Shown: positions 11,753 through 23,815, counted from the first letter of the stretch. The stretch is 64,000 nucleotides of DNA from Varroa destructor (GCF_002443255.2 NW_019211457.1:15734374-15798373), one strand, 5' to 3'. Numbers and translations are program-made. Notes: a model not told the origin generated them from the sequence alone.

Positions 11753-13769
11753 GCACAGTGGAGGATCAGAGAGGCTGCAACAGCATCAGCAGTAGCAACA
11801 TCAGCCGCAGCAGTAGATGAACATCATCATCAGCCATCGTGCCCATAGCGGAGTGATCGCAGCTTTCCGTAAGAGATAACTTGCGCCCAACAGACCGATA
11901 TAAACAGCTACACAGACAAGCCGATACACTCCCGCTGCGGGCCACAGTGGCGTTCGCTGTGGAGAGTGATTGCAGAGGCACTAGTGGTGCCATCCGTGGC
12001 CGGTGCTCGATGATTGCTAGCTGGTCGTGATCTAGCTAAGCTAGTAGTTCACTGCTCAGAGAGTTGTTCTTGGTCTAAAAGAAACCTATCAGTACAGCAA
12101 CGGTCTCGTGTGCGACGTACAAACTTACGTTCGAAATGCACGCTGGTGGTGGTGGCAGTGGTGCTGCTGCTGCTACTGCTACTGCCGCTGCGATCCGTTA
12201 CTTTACTGTTGGTACGGTCGAATTGATCGGCTGAACGCCGCTGTTCTGGATCAGCTCGGATGTTGCGTGCTGCTCCTACCGGTTTCCTTCTCGATATACT
12301 GAAACTGTTTGTCTCCGGCAGCATAAAAGCGAACAAGCCAATCGCTAGCGTTTCATTGTTGTCGTCCCACAAAAGATTGACGTTATTGTTTTGGTCGTTG
12401 TCAGCACCAGCAAAGTACTATGTCTGAAGACAGTTAGCTTATTGTTGTTATGCTGTTACAAGGTGAATGGGGGAACGATAGAGGTGTACGGAGCAGAGGG
12501 TTCTTTTGCTATTACTTAAGAGTTTCCCCCGTGCGCAGTCATTGTTCGTTGTCCTCACGTATCGAGTCCGCAGAGCGGTTACTGCATTGTGCTCGAGACG
12601 GTGCTACAAGAGTGCAAATCACGTCTATTTATCGGTTTTGTTGCGGTGACACCGGGGAAGCAAGCAACTACTACTAGAGTGTTAGAGTCTAGAACATTCA
12701 CACTCACGCAGATCTGCTAAACTGCGGAACGGTTGTTAAGCGGGGCAAAACGGGACGATACGAAACGAGATAGGACGGTAGGAGACAGCTGTCGACTCAA
12801 CAATAACAGCAGCTGATGGTGACGATTGTCGACAATTCGACGTGTTGCGAGCGCTTAGAAACGACGTATCGGCTACGGAATCATCCTTGTCGTGTGTTTA
12901 GTTACTATATTACTGTGCAGATGGAATGAATGTTTCGCCGTGTATGTGCATTTGTGGGTATGTGTGCGATGGTGAACGACAACAGTAAGCTCCGGAGTTA
13001 TTGTCTGGTGTCAGACTTTTGTTTTTCCGTAACGGTGCAAAAAGTAACTTGGATCAAGTTCGTGTTGTGAGAAGCACGTCATCATTCTTCATTATAGAAT
13101 AATCAAGGCGAAAGTGAAGACGTGTCAGTGCGATACTGTACAGAACGTGGCTGATTTGCGTTCGAATCTGTTTTTGTTTGGGTCTATTCTTCGTTGTTCG
13201 ATCGAATGAATGACTCATTGGCTTTTGGAGTAAAGCCTAGAAAGGTGCTCGCAACAGTTGACTTAGCGGTTCCTATTGCAGCTAGCGGCTTTACCGGCGT
13301 AGCCTGTCGTCATTTTTGTACTTCAGATCGGCGCGTTCACCCTAAGCGACCTGTTCGCGTTCTCGATTTTTTCAAATGTTGTGTGTCGTTGTTGTTGTTG
13401 TTGTTATTGTTGTTGTCGCCCTACAGCATTTGTTAACTTTCTTCTCGCGACTCTAGAGATAGATAGAAGGCAAATATTGCCGAAACGAGACGGATAGGCA
13501 TTCACATGAGTGTTTCTTTCACCGTCAGCTAACAGCTCTAATCAGCGAGAGGAAATCAGCCCACCTGCAACTACCATGGAACAACAGTCTCTAGTAGTAG
13601 CAATACCACCGGCGCCAACATCAACAGCTTTAACTACAGACGCCCACGACAGCCTTGTAAACCCTTCGTCGTTTTCTAACCCCGCTAACTTATCTTCCAG
13701 CAATAGCTTCTACCAGCCTTACTACTGTGTCTTTGACTAGCATTTGTTCTGGTCGGAATACTGATCTGG

Positions 13770-14411
13770 ATGCTCGTTGTCGGCGCGACCGAAATCCTAC
13801 GGGCGGTTGTCGTCCGATCCCAAATCGTTGTCATTTTCCACGTCTACGTTGCCAAGCGCAATCTTAGCTCTAGCAGCTGGTCTGCTACAGGTAATTCTTG
13901 GAAAACTAATAGTGTTGCTGCTCCAATCAGACGAGGTAGTAAAACAAGTGCTTACAGTTTCGAATGGTACCAGAAGAAGAAAAACGAAAACGAAGAAAAT
14001 ACCAGCAGTAAAAGCATCTGCAGTGTTATTGAACGGTGGGGCAGAGAGCTCGCCCTAACTACGATAACGTTGATAAAAACGTCTACGAGGACCATCATTA
14101 GCTATATACACACAGTCTTAAGCGTTACAACGACGACTACTGCGATTGCCAACAATAGCGTCGCCACAACGGACATCACCTCTGTGGACAAACTCGTCCC
14201 CAACATCAGCTCCATTAGCAGCAGCAGTGCTTATAGTAAAAGCGGTTACGTTACTGTTTCGTTCCAGGGTCTAACTAACTACCGTCTTCAAGGACCGCAA
14301 CGCTACCAAGCACAGGAGTACCAATATCAGCCGGCAAAACAACTACAGCACCAACGAAAGCTCGAGGTATCACTGATCCTCTCAGCGGCTTTGGAGTCTC
14401 AGCCTGGCTAA
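13770..14411 (+). other. Long upstream ORF in the Smaug leader, unknown
   Basis: An ATG-started 213-codon frame rich in Ser and Thr with short low-complexity runs. It is the longest frame in the leader apart from Smaug itself. No domain is recognised, and overlapping frames of similar composition (13777-14058, 14421-14672) suggest that base composition rather than selection keeps it open. It could act as an upstream ORF or be an untranslated part of an intron. Confidence 0.2.
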
Positions 14412-17400
14412 CACAAACCAGTGGCGCTACGAATGCGGAGAAGCAGGCGTTCAAGGCAAACCAACGCACAAACGAAAGAAAACAACCAAGGCAAATCGTT
14501 AACCAAGCCGCCTGCTTTCGCAATCCGTGCTAGTGCTGGACCCGCGACTGGCATCGGGATCTGTAGAACCCAATCAAAGGCCCGTTCCACCGATACACTA
14601 GAAGTGTCGCTGATCGTTAGTTCTCTTCTGAGCGCAACCGCGCGCAGGCAAGAGTCACACCAGCCACAATAGCTGCAACCGGCGCCACAATTTCCGGCGC
14701 TCCCTTGCGCTCGCGGAAGAGGGGGCGCGACTCTCGGGCGAGGATCAGAGTGGTATCTAACCCCAGTCGGGTGTCTATATATCTGTCCGTCTATTTGTTG
14801 TCACCGTTAACAGACTGTTGCCTTTGCCAGTGCTACGGTGACGCCGGCGGCGATAGGGGCAAACGTTCGCTTACCACCGCCACTCCATCTAAACTTCGTA
14901 ATTCGCCCCTAGTGGCTTGGGGCCGACTATCACGAGCGACCCCCACTCCTCTCCCACCCGCCCCCTCCGGGCTCTTTCTTTCGTGGGAAGGTTCCGACCG
15001 CCGGCGGGGTTTCATCTTTTTGCAGTAGCCGTTCACTGTTTCCTGTGCTATGGTGTGTCGTGCGTCCGTTTCGTCCGTCCGTTGGATCAGTTGTGCCTCG
15101 TCTTTCGTCAGATTGTGTCGGGTGGTGTCCGTGGTAGTTTGTGGTGGTGAGATGTCTTGGTTGTGGTGGTTCTTCCTGGTCCTGTAAACCCTTGTTGTCG
15201 ATTGTGTTTGGGTCGCATTGTAATCGTGGACTCCACATTCGTTATTCGGTAATAGGTCTATATTTTCTAACTGTTCTTTTTGTCATCGTCACTATTGGCC
15301 GCCATCGTAATCGATGATTGCTTGTGGCTTGTCTGTAGTCAGGAGTTTTGTACTTCATCTGTGTTGTTGATCCTCAGTCAGCATCTATTAAACCTGTCGT
15401 TCTCAATTCCGTGATGATTCTAACGAACACGAGTAGCTTAAGATTTTTGTTTTCTTTGCATATGTGCCGCATGCGCCTCTAACGGCTCATGTTGCCTAGG
15501 CTGTTGTCTGGTGTTGTGCCGTTGTCGTCCCGTCTTCTTTGTGACAACACCAAACGTTGTTTTCCAACAACGACAACGACAACAACAATAACAACTGCTA
15601 CTACAACTATTACCTGGCAATGGCAACCACAAGTAAAATTGCATAGCTAGCTTTAACGCAATGGGTGAATGAAAAAGGATGATCAAGTAAGAGACGAAGA
15701 GAATAGAGACTGCCAGAGTCCAGCAAGGGCGCTCTGCAAACCTATTATTACAGGTGTGTTAGTTTTGAAGCGTGGATACTTGTAACAGTTGCGACGTCAG
15801 GGGTGCAGGTGCTATCATAGTCGAGGTCGATACAGAGGGTGTGCTAGCGTGTGAAAGAAAGTTCTGCTTAGTTGTCCGTTCGTTGCGTACACGACTTCCT
15901 GTCGTTTCTGTTGTGTCGTTGTTTCTGGCCCATTTTGTTGTTACATTGCTTTTGATTTTCCCCAAAGAGCTCGGACGTCGAAGATTGAGAATTAACACGA
16001 GGTTCAAGTAGGCTAGTGGCAACCAGCAGACCGAAGAGACTCACGGAGTGTCACTATTCATTGGTATACGTATCGCGTGAAGTTTATGTGAATGTCGACA
16101 AGTGCGCTGAATTTAAACTCGTTCTTCTATCATAGCAATCGTAATGTGTGTACGGTAGAGGTAGTACTAAATCATATATTGCGCTAGAAGTTGGTTGTTT
16201 TGTGATTATCGAGATATTTCGTTATATCTCATTTCAAACGTCATCGTCTTTCCTCTGATTGTAGTCCCATCAACTGGATGTTTCCATCTCGTTAGTTTGT
16301 TTCTTCATCGATTAAGGTGATGCTATTCAACATGATCCATACGCCGCTACTGTCGCTAGTTAGCTTAACGGCTCTAGAATGGATATTTCTTTGAAGTAGT
16401 TATTTTCAGTCAGTGTAAGATTCAACTTGAGTTTGTTTCTGCCGAACTCCGAGACTGTTTATAAATAACAATCGCGTTTCCCAATAGTAGTCCGAAAAGT
16501 CAAACTAACTGCGAGGTTATTTGCTGAGTTCCCGACAGTCTAAATCTCATCACTTCTTGAAACGAAGCTTCAGGAGAAAAGCCAAAAACACTGTTGATTT
16601 GTTCTTTGTTGTTTACGTTCCGTCAAATTTGTATTAAGTGTATCAAGTAATGCGTGAATGCGACCCTAATCTCTTGTGATCACTGGTGGGTGTATATAGC
16701 CCCGTTCGTTGTCACTGTTCTGTGTTCTGTATCCAGTGTGTTTGATCGTGACACTCTCCAATTAAACAACAAAAAAAAATTACGAAAACATCTGGCTCAA
16801 GCTCACGAAGCCCTATCTTAATCAAATCGAAGCTACAAAGGAAACGTTAGATCGGATATATGAACTAAATCTGTCCCTATCCGATTAACTGATGTAGCCT
16901 ATAACCTCTACCCAAAAATGGTCCCCGATTGCATCAAGTGCTAGATCCCTAAGTTAAATAACCGTTTACCTAAATGAAGACACATACATAAGCTAAAAAG
17001 TCAGTCTGAAGACTGTAACAACACATACTTATATAAAAACTGTCATAGTACGACCTAATCGAACTCGACAAAGTTCCCAACATCGAAACAGGACAACTGG
17101 AGACCTCAACCAAAACCATAAATGCTGCGGTCACGCTGAATAGGAATTCCTTGGATTCTGCACTTGCTGAGAGTAATCATCACCCTTTGTACATAGTCTG
17201 TGCGGGACACACATAACAACAACTAATGTACAAAGTATATGAGAAAGATTTTCATACATGATCATTATCATAAACAGCCGATATTCGCCGTCCTACCTAT
17301 ACCAACGAAAAGCACAACAGGCCGTTATTGCAGGCCATTGTTGCAGTTATTCATCCAGCCATCTACGACTACATCTTTTTGCCACGAAGACACTTGCTTT

Positions 17401-17436
17401 TAGCCGCTGTCGCAACTAATTACCACAGCGACAACC

Positions 17437-19143
17437 ATGAAGTCATCAGGTAGCAATCAGGTTGTTGGAGGATCCTTTCGTGAGCAGGTGGCCACTGTTA
17501 GTAGTTGGTTCGATGAATGGAACCCGTGCGAGCAGACTGTCGCATTATACTCATTGCTGAAAAAGCTTGGTCCTGTTCAAGGCCGCTTTCTTGGCCTATG
17601 CCTCTCCCAACAGGGCTTACAATCGTCGAAGGAGACCCGAATCACGGAGCAGAATGCAAACGACCCTGCGTTCGTTCGCCAACTGGAGGGCGCAGAACAG
17701 CTTGTCCCACACCTACCACTGTTGAGACCAGGCAACGAAGCCGCGAAACGGGTTTACCTTGAACAGCTCCCCAGGGCGCTGGCTTCTGCCGTAGATTCAG
17801 GTCGAGCTGTAGAGCAAGCACGACAACTTTTAAGCTACGCGCTTATCCATCCAGCGTTAGGTGGTGACGAACGCAAGCTGCTTGGCCAGTGGTTACCACA
17901 CCTTGAGAACTGTCTGGCTGCTCCGCTAGGATCGCTTGAAACCATGAACAACAATAGCAACAATAACAGCAGCGACAACGTGAATAATCTTAACAACAAC
18001 AATAATAACATTGACGGTGGCAATAATAGCAATAATACTAACCTGCGACAACAGCACGGGTACCCTCACCACAACGTTACCCACGTGAACCATCATCATC
18101 ATCATCTGAATAATAATATCCACCTAAACAACAACAACAATAGCAGTAGCAGCAACAACAATAATAATAATAATATTAGTAATGCTAACAGCAATAATGG
18201 AAATGGCAGTACGCACGGCGGTATGGCGCCGCTGAACGGACCGTCTGCCCATGACCCTGCCATGAGGGACGTGATGGCTTGGCTGAAGACGCTGCGATTA
18301 CACAAGTACGCCAGTCTTTTAATGAGCATGACCTATGAACAGATGCTGGGCCTGACGGATGACCAGCTTGAGGCGCAAGGGGTGACGCAGGGTGCGCGGA
18401 ACAAGCTAATGTTGAACATTAGCAAATTGACCCAAAGGCAGGCGAGGCTGCAGGCATTGCAAAAGGACGTGGAACGTGGCGATGCTGATCTAAAGCAGGT
18501 GCTCGACGAGGTGCGGGCCATGCTTATCACACCTATCAAAGGCTACCTGGTACCAGGGGGACAGGCTGATGGCAATGGAGTTAATGCGCCTGCAGAAGGC
18601 CGTGCAGGTACCGGAGTCGGTCGAGTAACCAGCGGAGCTTCGTTGCCAATTTCTGCGCAGACGTCACCTCCTGGCATTGACGATATCCCCTCAGAAATGA
18701 CCCGCCTTCTGGGAAGACTTTGCTCAACGCTATTGGTCTCGCCAATGCTCGACCATGGCGGTTTGGTACCAGCTTACGTTCAAGTGCTTGATAGGTGCCT
18801 CTGCCATGAACAGTTTTGTCAGACGTTGAAGCGACGCCTCTATACGTGGAAACAGCAGATGACCCGATTCGGAATACGGCGTCGACCGTTCACGCTCCCA
18901 TGGGCCGGAAAAGAGGGCCCGATAGCCTGTGGCACTGGAGGTCTTCTGGGTCCGCCTGCTACGGGCGCTGGAACTGGCCTTGGGGGACCCACCGCTCGGG
19001 GAACGACTACGCTTCCAGTGTTCGGAACAGCTCGACCTATAGGCCATATTCAACATATCATGGAACCCGAGTACGAGGATAGGCTCGAGTCGCTATGTCT
19101 TTCGATGACAGCGCACGCAATTGGAGATACGTTCAACACATAG
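17437..19143 (+). CDS. smg: Smaug / SAMD4 RNA-binding translational repressor
   Basis: A complete 568-residue single-exon frame; the ATG has A at -3. Smaug proteins bind stem-loops (SRE, CNGG loop) in mRNAs such as nanos through a SAM domain and recruit CCR4-NOT and other factors for deadenylation and translational repression in the cytoplasm. Visible parts: N-terminal Smaug similarity region 1 (about 14-58, with WFDEWNPCEQTVALYSLLKK), region 2 (about 91-161, LPLLRPGNEAAK and LLSYALIHPA), an Asn/His-rich linker (about 168-265), the SAM domain (277-337; AWLKTLRLHKYASLL, with the GARNK motif of the RNA-binding face), the TPIKGY block after it, a PHAT-like helical region (419-484, ending RRLYTWKQQM), and the conserved C-terminal RLESLCLSMTAHAIGD. 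It is shorter than fly Smaug (about 1000) and human SAMD4A (about 718), through shorter linkers. The lack of introns across all domains is unusual for this family and may reflect intron loss or retroposition, but the frame is intact. Confidence 0.95.
   Translation: MKSSGSNQVVGGSFREQVATVSSWFDEWNPCEQTVALYSLLKKLGPVQGRFLGLCLSQQGLQSSKETRITEQNANDPAFVRQLEGAEQLVPHLPLLRPGNEAAKRVYLEQLPRALASAVDSGRAVEQARQLLSYALIHPALGGDERKLLGQWLPHLENCLAAPLGSLETMNNNSNNNSSDNVNNLNNNNNNIDGGNNSNNTNLRQQHGYPHHNVTHVNHHHHHLNNNIHLNNNNNSSSSNNNNNNNISNANSNNGNGSTHGGMAPLNGPSAHDPAMRDVMAWLKTLRLHKYASLLMSMTYEQMLGLTDDQLEAQGVTQGARNKLMLNISKLTQRQARLQALQKDVERGDADLKQVLDEVRAMLITPIKGYLVPGGQADGNGVNAPAEGRAGTGVGRVTSGASLPISAQTSPPGIDDIPSEMTRLLGRLCSTLLVSPMLDHGGLVPAYVQVLDRCLCHEQFCQTLKRRLYTWKQQMTRFGIRRRPFTLPWAGKEGPIACGTGGLLGPPATGAGTGLGGPTARGTTTLPVFGTARPIGHIQHIMEPEYEDRLESLCLSMTAHAIGDTFNT
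17944..18210 (+). repeat. AAC/AAT repeat encoding the Asn-rich linker of Smaug
   Basis: Imperfect AAC and AAT triplets with interspersed AGC, plus a CATCAT histidine run near 18090, coding for a low-complexity Asn/Ser/His linker before the SAM domain. Such tracts are prone to length change and to phase-separating behaviour. Confidence 0.85.
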
Positions 19144-19277
19144 TCAACATAGTGCAAGGAGGAGGACGTGGTGGTTATCGTCGAATCAATCGCAGGGGAC
19201 GACGACGAAGTCAACAAATATATCGCAATAACTCACTGAAGTTACGCTAAAACCATGTTCATCAACAACAACAACGA

Positions 19278-19283
19278 AATAAA
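19278..19283 (+). terminator. Candidate Smaug polyadenylation signals
   Basis: AATAAA lies 135 bases after the Smaug stop codon, with a second AATAAA at 19405-19410. Either would give a very short 3' UTR; more distal sites cannot be excluded. Confidence 0.35.
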
Positions 19284-19348
19284 AACAGCAGAATATGCAC
19301 AGAGCTGTAATATAGCAGGTAAGTGTGACATGCAATATTGTCTAGGAT

Positions 19349-19465
19349 TATATATATATATATATATACATTTTAAGTAGGTTTTTAGAAAAAAGAAGTA
19401 AAGAAATAAAAAAAAATTAATCTTGGTTTGACAAAGCATTTCGCAATCGTTCAGCATAATAGTAA

Positions 19466-19508
<43 letters not shown>
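19349..19508. repeat. Microsatellites downstream of Smaug
   Basis: A (TA)10 run at 19349-19368 and a (ATT)n run of about 14 units at 19467-19508, separated by A-rich sequence. Confidence 0.85.
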
Positions 19509-19509
<1 letters not shown>

Positions 19510-22349
19510 CACTGAAAACTATCTACAGCAAATTAAACTAAATTCGTATTTTTAGCAATGTAAAATGTTGCCTTGACAAAAACAGTTTATTGATATCCCA
19601 AACAGACTCAACAAAGATAACAGACAAATAACAAACTTAATATAACCAGTTTCATAAATCTATTCAGTTCTCCTCTTCGTGTTAACGCGAATTCAGCACA
19701 TCAGTGCGGCTTAAATGATTAAAAAGGAATATCCATCATCATAACAGACTACATGTTTATACAGTTTGCCTCGTTAGAAAGAGTCAATTAGTCTTGACGT
19801 CATTGTGTTGCCCGGATGCCGTTTCACCTGAATCCTCCGATCATCATCATCATCATAGTGATTACTAGGATATTTAAAAAAAACATGCGAAACACCAGTT
19901 TTCCCCCCGTTTAATCTCTGACATGATAAGGACGACAGAACTTATTTGTTGTAACAGCAATAATCGTATAACAAACAGTCTTATACAATCTTGCTTTACT
20001 AGATTGCCTAAGCAAACTATATGAGGGACTCTCAGTTTAGAGAGTTACAGTTATCGGGCGATTCGAACAGGATGCCGCTGTTACCAGCCATCAGTGCTTG
20101 TCGGCCTTCGCTGGTTCCCATTAAGGTGACAGATCGACTGCTGTTGTTGTTTTGTAAGTGTCGGGATGGTGTTATCGCTAGACTACTGTTAGCTTGAATG
20201 CGAATGTTATTTCCATGGCAGTCGCGCCCCCCCTTGGCACGAATACTGCCATAGTTGCTGATGTCGCCAAACTCCTTCGGGTAATGTCTCTTTCAGCAAT
20301 TTGTTACGGGACGCTCTGTGCCACGATGAGAGTAACAGCTTACGATGCACTAAGCCGCCACAAGAATACTTTTTCTTAGCCACCACCGAAGTTCCACTGA
20401 AAATATGGACAGATGCTAGCGCAACGCTCTTCAACTCGACCTGGTCCGATTCGATCAGGCTTGCGAAACCCGTCTGCGATATAGGGCCATACACATCAGA
20501 CCCCGACGCTACCAGGCATTGTGCATCGCATGTCGCCGTCACCGGATCGAAAGTGTTCTCACTTAGTGCAGCTGTATAAAATCTATGAAGAAATGAATTA
20601 CGAACGACAAGGGGCAGCTGATGCTGGCCGCAGCAGAAACGGCCTGCCATCAATATAACAGTTAAAAACAACTACTGGGCTAAAGTAATCGATAGCAGCT
20701 TGTGAATAGGTTATACTGTGGGTTGATCGGATCTCTGTTTGTGCACGTTTGCGTACCCTCATTGGTGAATATTGGATTAGGCACAGCTTGGCCTGATGCG
20801 ATTACAAAATAGATAGAGGCATAGTGAAGCATATTGTCACAACTAAAGTGCTTACAGGCAATCAAGCAGCAGTCCACAACTAAGGGCAAACGTTTTGGAT
20901 CATCGTGTTATTTAAGACTTGAATGATGAACCTGTAGGTCATCCTTCTGGATTTTTACCTAGGCAGTAGTGCCACACGTGGACACTTTGAACCGCGATTA
21001 AGGCACGTTCGTCACGGCTTCGTTACGGTGACATTCTTGACAATATGCGGTCGCTACATCTGGGACAATCGATTTGTTAGGTTTTGCTAAAAGTATAAAA
21101 ACATAGAACAGAATTGTTCCACTGCCGACATTTGTGCGCCATGTCTCTTTTTGTCATTTGTGCGTGCAAATACATTTGTATCATGTGCTGGCGCACGTCC
21201 GTTCGACGTCAGCTGACGATCGGCTTATTTCATACCAGTCGGATAGGCGGGTCCAGTTAAGTCGATACTGTGGGGAAGGGCCAATTTAATTGACTACCAT
21301 TGATTGTTGGGGCGGTTAATTTTTTCTTAAAATTCTCGCTCTTATTAGCCGTTAGCAACTTTTCCATTTGTCCATTCCATCAACTTGAGGACTCAGTTGC
21401 CGTTTTTTCTATTACTGCCGGCTCCAGTTGCTTGTGTTATCCAGACGCAGCCCAGCCTCGTTCAAGGCTAGGTTATTCCTGTGTAATGGCATTATGTTTG
21501 ACTCCGTGTGATAACGTGAGTGTGCGATCGATTAGTCGCTAGATCTGTCGTTACTGCAAATGCACAATTATCAGAGCATCGATTGCTGCTGCTGAGGCAA
21601 AAACTGTTCGAAAATAACCATCTCACCATTGGCTACAGTTGTACTGTAGGCATCAAGATGGATTACCAATGCATCTGTCTCCTTAGTTAAACTGTTCTTG
21701 TTTATTTCTACGACGATCCTATGGCGATGAATTTGCGACTCTTGTAAATGCTTTAACGCCGAGCACGTTTTCTTTCTTATGATATTTTTGTATATATTCG
21801 TAACTATAAGCAAATCAAATTAACATGAGGTATGTTGCTTTTTAAGTCTTGGATCAGTGCACTGTTCCAGTGGTGAAGTACACGTCATGTGTTTTTAAGC
21901 TAAATAACGAGAGGGGGCTGCTAATTAGGTCGACTCAGCACCGGAGACAAGGAAAAAGGTGACACATTCCGGGGATGCTATTGCAGTTATAGAACGCAGA
22001 CTATAGCCCTTATACTATCGGTGTAGGTACCTAGAAGGGAAACGGCATTCATACATTGAGCCCCTCATAAGAAGAAAAATTGATCTAAATCCTACGATGC
22101 AATATATCCCACCCTCTCTACGTACTCTTTCCAATGGTTATCTGTCCTAGATCCTAGGTGGATCAATACTAGGCCTTCCGTCATTAGGAAACCTCAATAT
22201 CCGATCATTTCCACCGACTTCGCAACATTATGACATACATACGAATCAGCGAGCAAATTTCGAAGGCACACAATATTCATTGCTTATGCAGTTTGCGTTC
22301 ACTGTAGTGAACTTTATCGTCTACAAATTGAAGAACCTATTCAGCTAAT
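19509..22349. other. Intergenic, no gene recognised
   Basis: Mostly AT-rich. The GC-richer patch at about 20190-20680 is open on both strands: 154 codons on minus (20207-20671) and 92 on plus (20301-20579). No domain is recognised in either, so neither is called a gene. Confidence 0.4.
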
Positions 22350-22516
22350 TTCGCGTCTTTATGTTTCGAGCTTTACGTCCGCTATCCATGTTAGGCATTC
22401 CACCTGACGGGTGGCTCCAGAACGAAACAAAGTGGGTCTATGCTCTAGTTTGAATCTAGACCATCAAGTGTCTCCAAGATTAGCAAGCAAATACATTGTC
22501 CACTAAACCATGACGG
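22350..22516 (-). mobile_element. tRNA-derived SINE-like element, copy 2
   Basis: Minus strand from 22516: TGGTTTAGTGGACAATG (A-box-like), TTTGCTTGCTAATCTTGG (shared with copy 1), GGTCTAGATTCAAAC (B-box position), then the body GGAGCCACCCGTCAGG, TGGAATGCCTAAC, and GACGTAAAGCTCGAAACATA. Head and body both align with copies 1 and 3. This is the best-preserved body in the window. Confidence 0.62.
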
Positions 22517-22787
22517 GAGCTTGGTAGTGTCATCTAAACGACAAATATCCTTGCTATGGTGCAACATCTGCTAACGAATTATCACATTTCTTAGAGTAAT
22601 GGCTTGTTATAGACTATGCTAGACGAACAACGATGCCCCATGACATAAGGAATTGATTATTGTTTTTCTAATTCCTGTCTTAAAGAGCAACATTTGTTTG
22701 AGGGCACAAGCGACCTTTCGCCTGAACATAGCTCAGCTATCTATTGGCTGTTGCGGGCAGTTTTTTGTCAAAAAAAAAAGAGGCTCG

Positions 22788-22850
22788 GATTGAACCGTAC
22801 GTTTTGCCACTGTCAAGCAAGCAAGTTACTCACTCTATGAAATATCACTA
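22788..22850 (-). mobile_element. tRNA-like SINE head, different body
   Basis: Minus strand: ATTTCATAGAGTGAGTAACT, CTTGCTTGCTTGACAGT, then GGTTCAATCCGAGCC, a good B box, followed by a T run. The head resembles the SINE family above but the body after it does not match, so it may be another family or a chimeric copy. A perfect 22-base palindrome abuts its 5' end. Confidence 0.35.
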
Positions 22851-22870
22851 AGAAAACTATAGTTTTCTTA
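22849..22870. repeat. Perfect 22-base palindrome
   Basis: TAAGAAAACTA followed at once by its reverse complement, at the 5' edge of the tRNA-like head. It may be an insertion-site feature. Confidence 0.85.
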
Positions 22871-23311
22871 ACAGAAAACTTTGCCGTTCAAGGTATTATG
22901 CCCTGATCACTCCCTCATCACTTGAAGTTGCGCGCTTCTCACCAAAGCTTTCTAAGCAGAGAGCTTTTTCAATGTATTCAGTTGGTTTGTTCCCGTCGGA
23001 TCTGTATTACCTCTCTGCCTAGCTATTGCGGCTACAATGATGAACTTTACAATGCACGATTAAGATGGATTTTATCAACATTGTGACTGACAGCTGCTTC
23101 TATGCGATACGTAGCTTTATTGACCATCGCTGCATTTGACAGTGTTTGCGTTCATCAAGTCTTTCATCGTTTGTGTTTACATGCGCACGACAGTCGGACT
23201 ACACAAATCTCACTGCCATGTACCCACATATTACATAGATAGTTAGCCATGATGTTCTATGCCTAGAAATGCATGCAGATGCGCGTGTGGGCGTATGTTA
23301 GCGTTATGTAA

Positions 23312-23815
23312 CACCTAATACACAGCTCGCAGCGCCACATTCACGTTACCAGAGTCGTCTTGCTGGTGACACTGTCCCTGTCGCTTCTACAATACGCAAA
23401 TGCCCCAGACAGCGCACGTCGGCCCGACAAAGGAGTGGCGCCACCAACTGCAACAGTGTCTGTCGGTAGTGCCGACAACTTCAACGGCACCGGTTGCCTT
23501 TCGCTCTGTCCGACATTCGGCAAAATGCAATGCCAGCTATAATCACAACTTCCAAACGAACTAATAAGGATAGTTCGGTTAAGCTGCAACCGCAGCAGAA
23601 GCAAGAACGGCTGTGAGCGTCCAGCGCGTCTCCCACTTATGCCATGACGCGGCCTCGTCGCTACCGAAGCCCAATTTCGATCGCCTACGACGCCTCAATG
23701 CGTCATAACGTAACACGACTAGCGCTGTTACTACGTTAAAGCATACTTTTTTGCGTTCTGACTACTGGGCCTGACAACGCCGTGACCACTGGGGTCGCTC
23801 TTATTCCGTGGCAAC
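23312..23815 (+). promoter_or_regulatory. GC-richer patch, possible promoter and 5' UTR
   Basis: A CpG-containing block that stands out from the AT-rich surroundings. It is open on the plus strand from 23312 to 23542 but has no ATG at its start; the frame begins with a signal-peptide-like LLVTLSLSLLQYANA. Followed directly by the candidate first exon at 23816, it could be a promoter with 5' UTR, or an exon whose start lies upstream. Uncertain. Confidence 0.25.

Larger units (their letters stand above)
11541..17436 (+). other. Putative promoter-proximal and 5' leader region of Smaug
   Basis: About 5.9 kb that is richer in GC and trinucleotide repeats than the flanks, directly upstream of the Smaug start codon and on its strand. 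It includes (TCG)n, (GCT)n and (TTG)n runs and many short frames but no recognisable protein. A YY1-like AAGATGGCCGC sits at 11742-11752. Close to the start codon, TTATTGCAG and GTTGCAG (about 17325-17355) could be 3' splice sites, so one or more non-coding exons and an AT-rich intron (about 16.7-17.3 kb) are plausible. I infer a long, possibly spliced 5' UTR; no transcript evidence is available here. Confidence 0.35.

Noticed and set aside
11571..11756. Asp-rich minus-strand frame
   Set aside because: Produced by the (TCG)n repeat; nothing else supports it.
18102..18329. Leu-rich minus-strand frame
   Set aside because: Shadow of the Asn codon repeat in Smaug.
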